DNA of 64,000 nt, from the NCBI RefSeq assembly GCF_002891295.1, contig NZ_LGUI01000003.1, positions 682,001 to 746,000 of the forward strand, given 5' to 3'. This document shows, one piece after another, positions 26,280 through 35,721 of the stretch. The notes beneath the pieces are model-generated. The model had not been told where the DNA came from. It worked only from the letters and a program-made list of their open reading frames with translations, and did not search any database. The DNA comes from Streptomyces eurocidicus. GTDB lineage: Bacteria > Actinomycetota > Actinomycetes > Streptomycetales > Streptomycetaceae. The position numbers and the translations under genes were made by a program. How positions within the stretch are numbered: the first letter of the stretch is position 1; every line of letters begins with the position of its first letter.

Positions 26280-26741
26280 ATGCGCATCGGGGAACTGGCC
26301 GAACAGGCGGGCACCACCACCCGGACCCTGCGGCACTACGAGTCGCTCGGGCTGCTGCCCGCACGCCGGTCCGGCAACGGTTACCGCACGTACGACGAGG
26401 ACGATCTGCGGCTCCTCCAGCAGATCCGGACCCTCCAGGACTTCGGCTTCGGCCTGGAGGAGACCCGTCCGTTCGTGGACTGCCTCCGGGCGGGCCACCC
26501 GGCCGGGGACGCGTGCCCGGCGTCCCTGGAGGTCTACCGCCGCAAGCTGGCGGAGCTCGACGAGGTCATCGAGCGCCTCCGGCGCGTACGGGAGGAGGTC
26601 GGCCTCCAGCTGGCCCGCGCCGAGATGGAGCTGGCGGCGGACCTTCCGGGCGGCCCGCCCCCGCGCTGCGCGTTCAGCCCACCGGATCCCGAACGCGCGT
26701 TCAGCCCACCGGACACCGAACAGGAGACGAGCACGCCATGA
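26280..26741 (+). CDS. MerR-family transcriptional regulator
   Basis: A 153-residue protein. The MerR HTH begins at residue 1 (MRIGELAEQAGTTTRTLRHYESLGLLPARRSGNGYRTY), followed by the helical dimerisation region. Cys residues are present (FVDCLRAGHPAGDACPAS) but not in a recognised metal pattern. The tail repeats FSPPD. Its TGA overlaps the thioredoxin ATG (ATGA), so the two proteins are coupled. A thiol or oxidant signal is a fair guess from the partner gene. Confidence 0.88.
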   Translation: MRIGELAEQAGTTTRTLRHYESLGLLPARRSGNGYRTYDEDDLRLLQQIRTLQDFGFGLEETRPFVDCLRAGHPAGDACPASLEVYRRKLAELDEVIERLRRVREEVGLQLARAEMELAADLPGGPPPRCAFSPPDPERAFSPPDTEQETSTP

Positions 26742-27115
26742 CCACCGCCATCGATGCCACTTCGGACTCGCACACCACATTCGTTCCTTCCGTCACGGAC
26801 GACACCTTCGCCTCGGAGGTACTCGACTCCGATCTGCCGGTCCTCGTCGACTTCACCGCGTCCTGGTGCCCGCCGTGCCGCATGATCGCGCCCGTGCTCG
26901 CGGACATCGCGCGGGAGCAGGCCGGGCGCCTCAGGATCGTCCAGCTCGACGTGGACGCCAACCCCCGTACCCAGGCGGCCTACGGCGTCCTCTCCATGCC
27001 GACGCTCCTGCTCTTCCGCGCGGGCGAACCGGTGAAGAGCCTCGTGGGCGCCCACCCCAAGCGCCGTCTCCTCCAGCACCTGGCCACCGAGCTGCCCTGG
27101 CTGGAGCCCCGCTGA
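26738..27115 (+). CDS. thioredoxin with WCPPC active site
   Basis: A 125-residue thioredoxin fold: VLVDFTASWCPPCRMIAPVL (active site near residues 48–52), DVDANPRTQAAYGVLSMPTLLLF with the cis-Pro in SMPT, then GAHPKRRLLQHL. The WCPPC motif differs from the standard WCGPC of the main trxA at 57785, so redox potential or partner may differ. It overlaps the MerR gene by 4 bases. Confidence 0.9.
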   Translation: MTTAIDATSDSHTTFVPSVTDDTFASEVLDSDLPVLVDFTASWCPPCRMIAPVLADIAREQAGRLRIVQLDVDANPRTQAAYGVLSMPTLLLFRAGEPVKSLVGAHPKRRLLQHLATELPWLEPR

Positions 27116-27172
27116 CGGCCCGGAGCCCACCGGGGAAACGTTCCTCCGCGCACGCCGGGAGCTCGGCACCCC

Positions 27173-28141
27173 CTACGACAGGGCCGGTACGTCCACCGGG
27201 CCCGCCTTCTCCGCCTTCTCCCGTTCCCGTTCCCGCACTGCCTCGGCCAGCCGGGTCAGGCCCACGGCCCCCTCGCTGCCCTCCTCGGCACTGAACACAT
27301 GGACGACCAGTCCCAGTTCGCCCGGCCCGGCCGGAACGTGCAGCGCCTCGAAGTCCAGGGTCAGCAGCCCGGCAGCCGGGTGCCGCAGCCTCTTGCGCCC
27401 CGCCCCGCACATCAGCACCTCTCCACTGACCCAAATCCGCCGGAACTCATCGCTCCGAGTGGACAGGTCCATGATGAGCGCGGCCAGTTCCGCGTCGTCG
27501 GGGTAACGCCCCGCCGACACCCGCAGCTGGCCAACGGCCTCCGTAGCCCGCTCCGCCCAGTCGGGGTGGACGGCCCGGGAGGCGGGGTCGAGGAAGAGGA
27601 AGCGGGCCTGGTTGCGGTCCCGGCCGTCCGGGTCGGCCAGGCCGCCGATCAGCTCGGCGCCCAGGCCGTTCCAGGCGACCACGTCGAGCCGGTGGTCCGT
27701 CACGAAGGCCGGGAGGGGGCCCAGGGAGTCCAGGACCCGGCGCAGCGGACGGCTCACCCCGGCCCCGGGCGCGGCGCCCCGGCGGGGCGCGGCCAGGGTG
27801 GCGAGGTGCTCGCGCTCCGCCGCGTCGAGGCCGAGCGCCCTGGCGAGCGCGTCGAGGACCTCGTGGGACGGCTGGGTGGCCCGGCCCTGTTCGAGGCGCA
27901 CGTAGTAGTCCACGCTGATCCCGGCGAGCTGGGCCAACTCCTCTCGGCGCAGCCCGCGCACCCGCCGGCGACCGCCTCCGGCGAGCCCGACATGCTCCGG
28001 CGCGACGCGCGCGCGACGGGCGTGCAGAAAGCCCCCGAGCGCCCGGCGGGTGTCGCCGACACCGTCGAGGGGCCCGGCCTGACCGCCGCCCCCCGGGGCC
28101 TTGCCGATGTCGTTCCCGATGCGGTTGCCGACCACGTCCAT
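27173..28141 (-). CDS. XRE-family regulator with MmyB-like C-terminal domain
   Basis: A 322-residue protein. HTH around residues 60–100 (VRGLRREELAQLAGISVDYYVRLEQGR) is followed by the MmyB-like ligand-binding domain (FVTDHRLDVVAWNGLGAELIGGLA..., RFLFLDPASRAVHPDWAERATEAVGQLR, LHVPAGPGELGLVVHVF). ATG 28141 is preferred to longer GTG starts. Such proteins usually sit divergent to an oxidoreductase or transporter, as here with the flavodoxin-fold protein at 28240, which they probably repress. Confidence 0.85.
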   Translation of the reverse strand: MDVVGNRIGNDIGKAPGGGGQAGPLDGVGDTRRALGGFLHARRARVAPEHVGLAGGGRRRVRGLRREELAQLAGISVDYYVRLEQGRATQPSHEVLDALARALGLDAAEREHLATLAAPRRGAAPGAGVSRPLRRVLDSLGPLPAFVTDHRLDVVAWNGLGAELIGGLADPDGRDRNQARFLFLDPASRAVHPDWAERATEAVGQLRVSAGRYPDDAELAALIMDLSTRSDEFRRIWVSGEVLMCGAGRKRLRHPAAGLLTLDFEALHVPAGPGELGLVVHVFSAEEGSEGAVGLTRLAEAVREREREKAEKAGPVDVPALS

Positions 28142-28239
28142 GCGCTCAAGTATGCGTGGCCCTCGCAGTACCAGGACCGCGGTTCCGCTGGTCGGACAGG
28201 GTTCTGGCACCCCGGCCGGGCTCGGGGGAACGTGGCGTC

Positions 28240-29034
28240 ATGACCGAAACCACGTCGCCGCGGCCGAAGAAGATCCTCGTCGTCAGCGCCCATCCGGAAC
28301 CCCGTTCCCTCAACGCCGCCCTCACCGCTTTCGCGGTGGACCACCTGCGCGCGGCGGGTCACGAGGTACGGGTGTCCGACCTCTACGCGATGAAGTGGAA
28401 GGCGACGGTGGACGCCGACGACTTCCCCGGCCACACCGCCGACCGGCCGCTACACGTGATGAACGAATCCGAGCGGGCCACACTGGCGGCCCGGCTGTCA
28501 CCCGACATCGCGGCGGAGCAGGAGAAGGTGCGCTGGTCGGACGCGGTCGTCCTGCAGTTCCCGATGTGGTGGTTCGGCGCGCCCGCGATCCTCAAGGGCT
28601 GGATCGACCGGGTGTTCACCGCCGGGTTCGGCTACGGCCCGAAGGTGCCCCCGCCGTACAGCGAGGGCATCCTGGCGGGGCGGCGGGCGCTGGTGTCGGT
28701 GACGGCGGGCGCCCGGGAGTCGTCGTTCTCCGACCGGGGCATCCACGGGCGGCTGGCGGACGTCCTCCACCCGTTGCAGCACGGGCTGTTCTGGTTCACC
28801 GGCATGGCGCCGCTCGAACCGTTCGCGGTGTTCGGCTCCAACGACCTTCCGGAGGAGCGGTTCGAGGCGGCGAAGCGGGCGTACGCGGGGCGGCTGGACG
28901 GGCTCTTCACGGACGAGCCGGTGCCCTTCCGCTCGCTGGTCGGCGGCGACTACGACCACGACATGCGGCTGCTGCCCGGGGTCGAGGCACAGGGGGCGGC
29001 GGGTCTCGACCTCCACGTACGGCCGGGCGGCTGA
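28240..29034 (+). CDS. NAD(P)H:quinone oxidoreductase, flavodoxin-like fold
   Basis: A 264-residue protein of the NQO1/MdaB family: KILVVSAHPEPRSLNAALTAF at the FMN/FAD phosphate loop, DAVVLQFPMWWFGAPAILKGWIDRVF, and GRRALVSVTAGA. It transfers two electrons from NAD(P)H to quinones or similar electrophiles. ATG 28240; the start overlaps no other gene. It is divergent from the MmyB-type regulator, so electrophile induction is likely. Cytoplasmic. Confidence 0.88.
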   Translation: MTETTSPRPKKILVVSAHPEPRSLNAALTAFAVDHLRAAGHEVRVSDLYAMKWKATVDADDFPGHTADRPLHVMNESERATLAARLSPDIAAEQEKVRWSDAVVLQFPMWWFGAPAILKGWIDRVFTAGFGYGPKVPPPYSEGILAGRRALVSVTAGARESSFSDRGIHGRLADVLHPLQHGLFWFTGMAPLEPFAVFGSNDLPEERFEAAKRAYAGRLDGLFTDEPVPFRSLVGGDYDHDMRLLPGVEAQGAAGLDLHVRPGG

Positions 29035-29206
29035 CCGGAGGGTGCCGCGCCCGGGGCGCCGCCGCTCTCCCCTGACGGCGCCCCTCCGGGACACGACACC
29101 CGTCCCCTCCGCCACTTCGAACAAGATGGGATCTTGTCCGGACCTCCCCGCGGGATCCGCCGAGACACCCTCGCCCGGGTGCTCCCTCTGCCACCCTGTG
29201 GTGCCC

Positions 29207-30454
29207 ATGAGCTCCCTGGATCCCGTGAACCGGCGCGTGTCCGTACGGCGCCGGCTGCGTACCGCCGTCGCCGGTGTGGGCGTCCTGTGCGCCGTGGCCG
29301 CGTGCGGCGGCGGCCACCCGTACGAGAGCGGCGGGCACCCGCACGGCAGCGGTCCGGCGATCCCGCCCGGCTCCTTCCCGGAAGGCCCGACCGCCACCCT
29401 CCAGGGCGCCTGGCCCGCCCCGCCCGCCGAGGGCGGCCCCGCCGGCGTGCTGACGCTGGGCGCGCGCCTCGCCTACGCCTACGACCAGGACGACGTCGGG
29501 GTCACCGCCTTCCGGCTGGGCTCCGGCGATGTCGCCTGGCACTCGGCCGTCCCGCACGGCACGGACGTCGCACGCGCACCTCGCCTCACGGGCGACAAGG
29601 TGATCGGCGCCTTCGCCACCACGGAAGAAGGCGGCGGGACCCGAGCCGACCGGCGCGGCATCACCGTCACCGCCCTGGACGCGGACAGCGGCGCCACCCT
29701 GTGGGCGCGTGGGATCCCCGTCGGAGCGGACGCGGATCCCACGGCCGTCCCCCAGGTCGTCGGCGCCGACGACCGGCACGTCCTGATCGCCTCGGACGCG
29801 CCGGGCCACTCGGAGACGCCCCCCATGTCCGCCCTGCTCGACACACGGACCGGCCGGGTGCTCTGGACGGACCCCGATTTCGGGGGCGTGGACCTGGAAC
29901 GGTCGGTGGCCGTCGGCGTCCGCGACGACGGCGACTTCGCGGGCAGGTCCACGGCCGGCGGCGGGCTGCTCTGGAAGCGGGACCTCCGGCTCGGCGAGGC
30001 ACGGGCCGCCGACCCCGGCCCCGGGCTGACGTGGGCCGACGGCACCGAGGCGGGCGGCACCCTGCTGATCGACCCCATGACCGGCGCGACCCGCCTGGAC
30101 TCGGGGGACACCTCGCTGGACGAGTGCCGGCCCGACGGCCGGAACACCACGGTCTGCACCGGATCCGACGGCTCCGGCGGGGCGGCCGTATGGGCCGTGG
30201 ACACGCGTGACGCACGCGTCCTGTGGCGCCTGCCGGACGGACCGGCGGGCCGCGTCGCACCCGAGGTCACCGCGGTGTGGCACGGCGTGGTCTACGCCCG
30301 GGCCGACCGGGCCCTGACGCTCGACGCCCGTACGGGCAGGGACCTCCGCACGGACCTCGGCCCGGTCTCCCCCACGCTGGTCAACGACGACTACGGTCTG
30401 GTCTACGACGACGCGTCCCGGGCGTTCGACGTCTACCGATTCAGAGAGTCTTGA
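29207..30454 (+). CDS. putative lipoprotein with PQQ-like beta-propeller
   Basis: A 415-residue protein. The N-terminus has [23 protein letters not shown], a signal peptide with a lipobox-type cut before Cys (AVAAC). Repeats with [42 protein letters not shown] and [11 protein letters not shown] are the blades of a PQQ-binding-like propeller (consensus DA.TG..LW). It is probably anchored on the outer face of the membrane. The ligand and function are unknown. GTG 29201, two codons upstream, is an alternative start. Its 3' end overlaps a minus-strand SDR remnant. Confidence 0.8.
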   Translation: MSSLDPVNRRVSVRRRLRTAVAGVGVLCAVAACGGGHPYESGGHPHGSGPAIPPGSFPEGPTATLQGAWPAPPAEGGPAGVLTLGARLAYAYDQDDVGVTAFRLGSGDVAWHSAVPHGTDVARAPRLTGDKVIGAFATTEEGGGTRADRRGITVTALDADSGATLWARGIPVGADADPTAVPQVVGADDRHVLIASDAPGHSETPPMSALLDTRTGRVLWTDPDFGGVDLERSVAVGVRDDGDFAGRSTAGGGLLWKRDLRLGEARAADPGPGLTWADGTEAGGTLLIDPMTGATRLDSGDTSLDECRPDGRNTTVCTGSDGSGGAAVWAVDTRDARVLWRLPDGPAGRVAPEVTAVWHGVVYARADRALTLDARTGRDLRTDLGPVSPTLVNDDYGLVYDDASRAFDVYRFRES

Positions 30455-30571
30455 CGGTGCCACCGTCGATGATGTGATCGGCGCCGGTGATGTTGCCCGC
30501 GACGTCGGAAGGGAGGAACGCGATCAAGGCCGCCACTTCTTCGGGTTCGGCGATGCGGCCGGGAGGCCGGG
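30441..30571 (-). pseudogene. C-terminal remnant of a short-chain dehydrogenase (SDR)
   Basis: The minus strand encodes [42 protein letters not shown] and a stop, which is the standard end of SDR enzymes (GR...PEE+A..+.FL.SD.A..ITG....DGG). Everything upstream is missing: the dnaB stop codon begins at 30572, leaving about 43 codons. It looks like an SDR gene cut by a deletion or rearrangement that ends beside dnaB. Confidence 0.75.
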
Positions 30572-32080
30572 TCAGGCCCCCGCCATGTCCACGAAGCGGG
30601 AGTAGTGGCCCTGGAAGGCCACCGTGATCGTGGCCGTCGGGCCGTTACGGTGCTTGCCGACGATGATGTCCGCCTCGCCCGCGCGGGGCGACTCCTTCTC
30701 GTAGGCGTCCTCGCGGTGGAGGAGGATGACCATGTCGGCGTCCTGCTCGATGGAGCCGGACTCTCGGAGGTCGGAGACCATCGGCTTCTTGTCCGTGCGC
30801 TGCTCGGGGCCACGGTTCAGCTGGGAGAGCGCGATGACCGGCAGCTCCAGCTCCTTGGCCAGCAGCTTCAGGTTTCGCGACATGTCGGAGACCTCCTGCT
30901 GACGGCTCTCGGCGCGCTTGGCGCCGCCGGCCTGCATCAGCTGGAGGTAGTCGATGATCACGAGCTTGATGTCGGCGCGCTGCTTCAGGCGGCGGCACTT
31001 GGCGCGGATCTCCATCATCGACAGGTTGGGGGAGTCGTCGATGAAGAGCGGGGCGGCCGAGACGTCGGGCATCCGGCGGGCGAGGCGCGTCCAGTCGTCG
31101 TCCGTCATGGAACCGGAGCGCATGTGGTGCAGCGCGACGCGGGCCTCGGCGGACAGCAGGCGCATCGCGATCTCGTTACGCCCCATTTCGAGCGAGAAGA
31201 TCACGCTCGGCATGTTGTGCTTGATCGAACAGGCCCGGGCGAAGTCCAGCGCGAGGGTCGACTTACCCATGGCGGGTCGGGCCGCGATGACGATCATCTG
31301 GCCGGGGTGGAGGCCGTTCGTCAGGGAGTCGAGGTCGGTGAAGCCCGTGGGGACGCCGGACATCTGGCCGCTGCGCGAGCCGATGGCCTCGATCTCGTCG
31401 AGCGCGCCCTCCATGATGTCGCCCAGCGGGAGGTAGTCCTCGCTGGTGCGCTGCTCGGTGACGGCGTAGACCTCGGCCTGGGCCTTGTTGACGATGTCGT
31501 CGACGTCGCCGTCGGCCGCGTATCCCATCTGCGTGATGCGGGTGCCCGCCTCGACCAGGCGGCGCAGCACGGCGCGCTCGTGGACGATCTCGGCGTAGTA
31601 CTCGGCGTTGGCCGCGGTGGGGACGGTCTGGACGAGGGTGTGCAGATAGGGCGCGCCGCCGACCTTGGTGATCTCGCCGCGCTTGGTGAGCTCCGCCGCC
31701 ACCGTGATGGGGTCGGCCGGCTCGCCCTTGGCGTAGAGGTCGAGGACGGCCTGGAAGATCGTCTCGTGTGCCGGGCGGTAGAAGTCGTGACCCTTGAGGA
31801 CCTCGACGACGTCGGCGATGGCGTCCTTGGAGAGCAGCATGCCGCCGAGGACGGACTGCTCGGCGTCGAGGTCCTGCGGCGGCACCCGCTCGAAGCCGCT
31901 CGGGGCGGACTGCCCGCCGGAACCGCCGCCCTGGGACCACGAGCCGCCGTCGTCGCCGCCGCGGTCGTGCCGCTCGCCGCGGGACTGGCCGTCGCCCCGG
32001 CGGGGGCGGGAGACGGGGAGCCGGTCGCCCGGGCCCGCTTCGGCCCACGGGTCGTCCATGGGCGGTTCGGGGATGCTCAT
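30572..32080 (-). CDS. dnaB: replicative DNA helicase DnaB
   Basis: A 502-residue hexameric helicase that unwinds the fork. The first ~65 residues form a Gly/Asp/Arg-rich extension seen in streptomycete DnaB. The N-terminal domain follows ([15 protein letters not shown]...), then the RecA-like motor with Walker [13 protein letters not shown] (about residue 240), Walker [11 protein letters not shown], and the late [21 protein letters not shown] motif. No intein. The ATG at 32080 has a perfect GGAGGAGGTGG. DnaA boxes lie in its upstream gap. Confidence 0.97.
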   Translation of the reverse strand: MSIPEPPMDDPWAEAGPGDRLPVSRPRRGDGQSRGERHDRGGDDGGSWSQGGGSGGQSAPSGFERVPPQDLDAEQSVLGGMLLSKDAIADVVEVLKGHDFYRPAHETIFQAVLDLYAKGEPADPITVAAELTKRGEITKVGGAPYLHTLVQTVPTAANAEYYAEIVHERAVLRRLVEAGTRITQMGYAADGDVDDIVNKAQAEVYAVTEQRTSEDYLPLGDIMEGALDEIEAIGSRSGQMSGVPTGFTDLDSLTNGLHPGQMIVIAARPAMGKSTLALDFARACSIKHNMPSVIFSLEMGRNEIAMRLLSAEARVALHHMRSGSMTDDDWTRLARRMPDVSAAPLFIDDSPNLSMMEIRAKCRRLKQRADIKLVIIDYLQLMQAGGAKRAESRQQEVSDMSRNLKLLAKELELPVIALSQLNRGPEQRTDKKPMVSDLRESGSIEQDADMVILLHREDAYEKESPRAGEADIIVGKHRNGPTATITVAFQGHYSRFVDMAGA

Positions 32081-32273
32081 CCCGCCACCTCCTCCCGTCC
32101 GCCACGCGGACCTCGCCGTGCTGTTCTTTCTTACGGCACGGCTCTGACAATTACGGCGCCCGACTCCGGTTCCGACGGGTCGAGTTCGTGTCGATCTCGT
32201 AAGGTTCTTGAGGCCGGAACAGGCGGCAGGCGCCGGTCCACGGTAGGCCCGCGGGCACCGTCAGCCAATCTGG

Positions 32274-32362
32274 TTATCCACAGGGCATGTGGATGAGCGG
32301 CCCTATCCTGTGGAGAAGCCCGCGGAACCTGTGCACAGGGCGGGGGAAACCGCTGTGGACAA
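32274..32362. promoter_or_regulatory. cluster of four DnaA-box-like sites upstream of dnaB
   Basis: Perfect TTATCCACA at 32274–32282 (+); TGTGGATGA at 32288–32296 and TGTGGAGAA at 32309–32317 (minus-strand boxes with one mismatch); and TGTGGACAA at 32354–32362 (minus strand, the streptomycete TTGTCCACA form). They lie in the 469-bp gap between dnaB and the MATE gene. The rest of the gap, with AT-richer sequence around 32400–32510, holds promoters and no gene. Confidence 0.6.
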
Positions 32363-32549
32363 ACACACAATCACTCCCCGCCCACGCCTCTGACCTGCGG
32401 TTTCGCCATCCACCGGCTGTTGAGGAGAAAAACTTTCCCCATCGGCCGAAGATCGCGACAAACGGGGCGGAGAAGATGACCCGCGCTCGCACGATGTAAG
32501 GGTTGCAGATGCATTGCACCAATTACCTGTGGAAGATTGGACGGGGAGC

Positions 32550-33890
32550 ATGACCCAGGCCGGCGGACCCGCGCCGAAGAGCGCCCGACAGCACGACCGC
32601 GAGATCGTCGCACTCGCCGTGCCGGCCTTCGGCGCGCTCGTCGCGGAGCCCCTCTTCGTCATCGCCGACAGCGCCGTGGTCGGCCACCTCGGCACGCCCC
32701 AGCTGGCGGGCCTCGGCGTCGCCGCGGCCATGCTCACCACCGCCGTCGGCGTCTTCGTCTTCCTCGCCTACGCCACCACGGCGGCCGTCGCCCGGCGGGT
32801 CGGCGCGGGCGACCTCCGGGCCGCGATACGCCAGGGCATGGACGGTGTCTGGCTGGCCCTCCTGATAGGCGCCGCCGTCATCGCCGCCGTCATGCCCCTC
32901 GCCCCCGCGCTCGTCGAGCTCTTCGGCGCCTCCCCCACGGCCACCCCGTACGCGGTCACCTATCTGCGGATCAGCGCCCTCGGCATTCCCGCCATGCTCG
33001 TCGTCCTCGCCGCCACCGGCGTCCTCCGCGGCCTCCAGAACACCCGTACGCCGCTGTACGTGGCCATCGGCGGCTTCACCCTCAATACCGCCCTCAACGT
33101 CGCCCTGGTCTACGGCGCCGGCCTCGGCATCGCCGGCTCCGCCTGGGGCACGGTCATCGCACAGTGCGCCATGGCCGCCGTCTACCTCACGGTGGTCGTC
33201 CGCGGCGCCCGGCGCCACGGCGCCTCGCTACGACCCGACGCCGCCGGCATCCGGGCCTGCGCCCAGGCCGGCGTGCCACTGCTGGTCCGCACGCTGTCAC
33301 TGCGCGCCGTCCTCATGATCGCCACCGCGGTCGCCGCCCGGCTCGGGGACGCCTCCATCGCCGCGCACCAGATCGTGCTCACCCTGTGGAACCTGCTCGC
33401 CTTCGCCCTGGACGCCATCGCCATAGCCGGCCAGGCGATCATCGCCCGCTACCTGGGCGCGGACGACCCGGCAGGGGCGCGGGCCGTGTGCCGCCGGATG
33501 GTGCAGTGGGGCGTCGCCCTGGGCGTGGTGCTGGGGGTGCTGCTGGTGGCCGCGCGTCCGCTGTTTATCCCGCTCTTCACCTCCGACGCAGCGGTGCGGG
33601 ACGCCCTGCTGCCCGCCCTCCTGGTCGTGGCGCTGAGCCAGCCCGTCGCGGGCGTGGTCTTCGTCCTGGACGGGGTCCTCATGGGCGCCGGGGACGGCCC
33701 CTACCTGGCCTGGGCGATGCTGGTGGTGCTCGCCGCCTTCGCGCCCACCGCGCTGCTCGTCCCCGCCCTCGGCGGCGGGCTGACCGCGCTGTGGTGGGCG
33801 ATGACGCTGATGATGACGGTCCGGTTGATCACCCTGTGGCTGCGGAGCCGCTCGGGCCGCTGGATTGTCACCGGGGCCGTACGAGCCTGA
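32550..33890 (+). CDS. MATE-family transporter (DinF-like)
   Basis: A 446-residue protein with 12 helices in two homologous halves. The first half has LAVPAFGALVAEPLFVIADSAVVGHLG, typical of the DinF branch of MATE, and the second LVRTLSLRAVLMIATAVAARLG. It should export organic cations or drugs by Na+ or H+ antiport; the substrate is unknown. ATG 32550 has GGGGAG upstream. Its last codons run into the CCGTACGG repeat array, so the C-terminus may be variable between strains. Confidence 0.9.
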   Translation: MTQAGGPAPKSARQHDREIVALAVPAFGALVAEPLFVIADSAVVGHLGTPQLAGLGVAAAMLTTAVGVFVFLAYATTAAVARRVGAGDLRAAIRQGMDGVWLALLIGAAVIAAVMPLAPALVELFGASPTATPYAVTYLRISALGIPAMLVVLAATGVLRGLQNTRTPLYVAIGGFTLNTALNVALVYGAGLGIAGSAWGTVIAQCAMAAVYLTVVVRGARRHGASLRPDAAGIRACAQAGVPLLVRTLSLRAVLMIATAVAARLGDASIAAHQIVLTLWNLLAFALDAIAIAGQAIIARYLGADDPAGARAVCRRMVQWGVALGVVLGVLLVAARPLFIPLFTSDAAVRDALLPALLVVALSQPVAGVVFVLDGVLMGAGDGPYLAWAMLVVLAAFAPTALLVPALGGGLTALWWAMTLMMTVRLITLWLRSRSGRWIVTGAVRA

Positions 33891-34136
33891 GCCCGGGGCG
33901 TCCACCGGGCCGTACGGGCCGGGCACGGGGCGTACACCGGGCCGTACGGGCTTGGGCACGGGGCGTCCACCAGGCCGTACGGACTTGGGCCCGGGCGTCC
34001 ACCGGGCCGTACGGGCTGGGCCCGGGCGTCCGCGTTCGTACGGACCTGCGCGCGCGGTGCCCACCGACCGCCGTACGGGCCCCGGGGCGCGGCACCCACC
34101 GCCCGGGGCGCCCACCAGGCCGTACGGCCTGCCCGG
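33877..34136. repeat. degenerate tandem array with CCGTACGG cores, period ~32–33 bp
   Basis: Copies of CCGTACG begin at 33877, 33910, 33942, 33975, 34007, (TCGTACG at) 34036, 34071 and 34120. The first five are spaced 33, 32, 33 and 32 bp. Intervening sequence is a variant of GGGCGTCCACCGGG. The first copy lies in the last codons of the MATE gene, the rest in the gap to rplI. No stable frame continues through. The core is an 8-bp palindrome repeated at about three helical turns. Confidence 0.75.
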
Positions 34137-34220
34137 CCCCCGGGCGGCCCGGAGCGCCGATCTCCGACCGGACAACCGCGGAGAAGCCTCCGCGGCCGTG
34201 GGACCGCCCGGAAACGGCGG

Positions 34221-34250
34221 AAGGGCCGCACCCCGAGGGGTGCGGCCCTT
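34221..34250. terminator. terminator of the rplI operon
   Basis: Perfect 14-bp stem AAGGGCCGCACCCC / GGGGTGCGGCCCTT with a 2-nt loop. It lies 25 bp downstream of the rplI stop (minus strand) and can also stop transcripts from the MATE side. Confidence 0.8.
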
Positions 34251-34274
34251 CACACGCTACCGATCGCCAGGCGA

Positions 34275-34721
34275 TCAGGCAGCGACGACCTCGATGCCGA
34301 GCTTGGCAACGACATCGGCGTGCAGACGCACGGAGATCTGGTGCGAGCCCAGCGTCTTGATGGGCGAGCCCACCTCGACACGACGCTTGTCGACCTTCGG
34401 ACCACCCGAAGCCTCGATCGCGGCAGCGATGTCGGCGGGGGTCACGGAGCCGAACAGGCGGCCGGCGTCGCCGGCACGGGTCGCGAGGCGCACCTTGGTG
34501 CCCTCGAGCTGGCCCTTGACCTCGTTGGCCTGCTCGATCGTGGCGATCTCGCGGATCTTGCGGCCGCGGCGGATCTGCGCCACGTCCTGCTCGCCACCCT
34601 TGGTCCAGCGGATCGCGAAACCGCGCGGGACCAGGTAGTTGCGGGCGTAGCCGTCCTTGACGTCGACGACGTCACCGGCGGTGCCGAGGCCGGAGACCTC
34701 GTGGGTGAGGATGATCTTCAT
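34275..34721 (-). CDS. rplI: 50S ribosomal protein L9
   Basis: A 148-residue L9 with the conserved start [36 protein letters not shown], a long connecting helix, and the C-terminal rRNA-binding domain ([16 protein letters not shown]). It is the last gene of the rpsF–ssb–rpsR–rplI cluster, and a terminator follows. Confidence 0.97.
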   Translation of the reverse strand: MKIILTHEVSGLGTAGDVVDVKDGYARNYLVPRGFAIRWTKGGEQDVAQIRRGRKIREIATIEQANEVKGQLEGTKVRLATRAGDAGRLFGSVTPADIAAAIEASGGPKVDKRRVEVGSPIKTLGSHQISVRLHADVVAKLGIEVVAA

Positions 34722-34739
34722 TTTTCGGTCACCCTTCCC

Positions 34740-34976
34740 TTATCGCGCGGAGGACGTGTAGGGCAGCAGCGCCATCTCACGGCTGTTCTTCACGGCCGTG
34801 GCGACGTCACGCTGGTGCTGGGTGCAGTTGCCGGTCACGCGACGGGCACGGATCTTGCCGCGGTCGGAAATGAACTTCCGCAGCATGTTCGTGTCCTTGT
34901 AGTCCACGTAAGCGGTCTTGTCCTTGCAGAACGCGCAGACCTTCTTCTTAGGCTTGCGCGGAGGCGGCTTCGCCAT
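34740..34976 (-). CDS. rpsR: 30S ribosomal protein S18 (Cys-containing form)
   Basis: A 78-residue S18 ([18 protein letters not shown]..., [29 protein letters not shown]). It keeps CxxC and a later Cys/His, so it is the zinc-binding form; streptomycetes often carry a second Cys-less S18 elsewhere that is used under zinc shortage. It lies between ssb and rplI. Confidence 0.96.
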   Translation of the reverse strand: MAKPPPRKPKKKVCAFCKDKTAYVDYKDTNMLRKFISDRGKIRARRVTGNCTQHQRDVATAVKNSREMALLPYTSSAR

Positions 34977-35051
34977 TGTCTCTCTCCTGTGTGATCAAGA
35001 AGTTTTTGGTGCTACGCCCTCGGACCCCTGGGGGCCCGGGCCCTTTCGGAC

Positions 35052-35639
35052 CTAGAAGGGCGGCTCGTCCGAGTAGCCGCCGCCGGAGTTGCCGGAGCCG
35101 CCGCCCCAGCCGCCTCCGCCGCCCTGCTGGCCGCCGGACGGAGCGCTGGTCGCCCACGGGTCGTCGGCGGGAGCCCCGCCGCCGCCCTGCTGGCCGCCGC
35201 TGGGGCCGTTGCCCCAGCCGCCGCCCTGCTGGCCGCCACCGCCGCCACCAAAGCCACCACCCTGGCCACCGCGACCCGCGGTCTTGGTGACCTTCGCCGT
35301 GGCGTTCTTCAGGCTGGCGCCGACCTCTTCGACGTCGAGCTCGTAGACCGTGCGCTTGACGCCCTCGCGGTCCTCGTAGGACCGCTGCTTCAGACGGCCC
35401 TGCACGATGACGCGCATGCCTCGCTGAAGCGACTCGGCGACGTTCTCCGCCGCCTGCCGCCACACCGAGCACGTGAGGAAGAGGCTTTCGCCGTCCTTCC
35501 ACTCGTTGGTCTGGCGGTCGAAGGTGCGGGGAGTGGACGCGACGCGGAACTTCGCGACCGCCGCACCGGACGGGGTGAAGCGCAGCTCGGGGTCGTCGAC
35601 GAGATTGCCGACGACCGTGATGACGGTCTCGCCTGCCAT
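35052..35639 (-). CDS. ssb: single-stranded DNA-binding protein
   Basis: A 195-residue SSB. The OB fold is residues 1–115 ([25 protein letters not shown]...), a long Gly/Gln-rich linker spans ~120–185, and it ends with the acidic tip DEPPF that binds partner proteins of replication and repair. It lies in the ribosomal cluster, as in many bacteria. Confidence 0.97.
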   Translation of the reverse strand: MAGETVITVVGNLVDDPELRFTPSGAAVAKFRVASTPRTFDRQTNEWKDGESLFLTCSVWRQAAENVAESLQRGMRVIVQGRLKQRSYEDREGVKRTVYELDVEEVGASLKNATAKVTKTAGRGGQGGGFGGGGGGQQGGGWGNGPSGGQQGGGGAPADDPWATSAPSGGQQGGGGGWGGGSGNSGGGYSDEPPF

Positions 35640-35721
35640 GGATGAACCTCTCGGCGGGTGTGCTGCTGGCTGCTTGCTACTCAGTTGCGATGCAGCCCGA
35701 TTACCTCTGAACCGCTGGGGT

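Noticed and set aside
32081..32549. oriC at the DnaA-box cluster
   Set aside because: Streptomycete oriC carries many more boxes and lies between dnaA and dnaN; only four sites are here and neither gene adjoins.
33877..34136. CRISPR array
   Set aside because: The segments between CCGTACGG cores are variants of one another, not unique spacers, and no cas gene is near.
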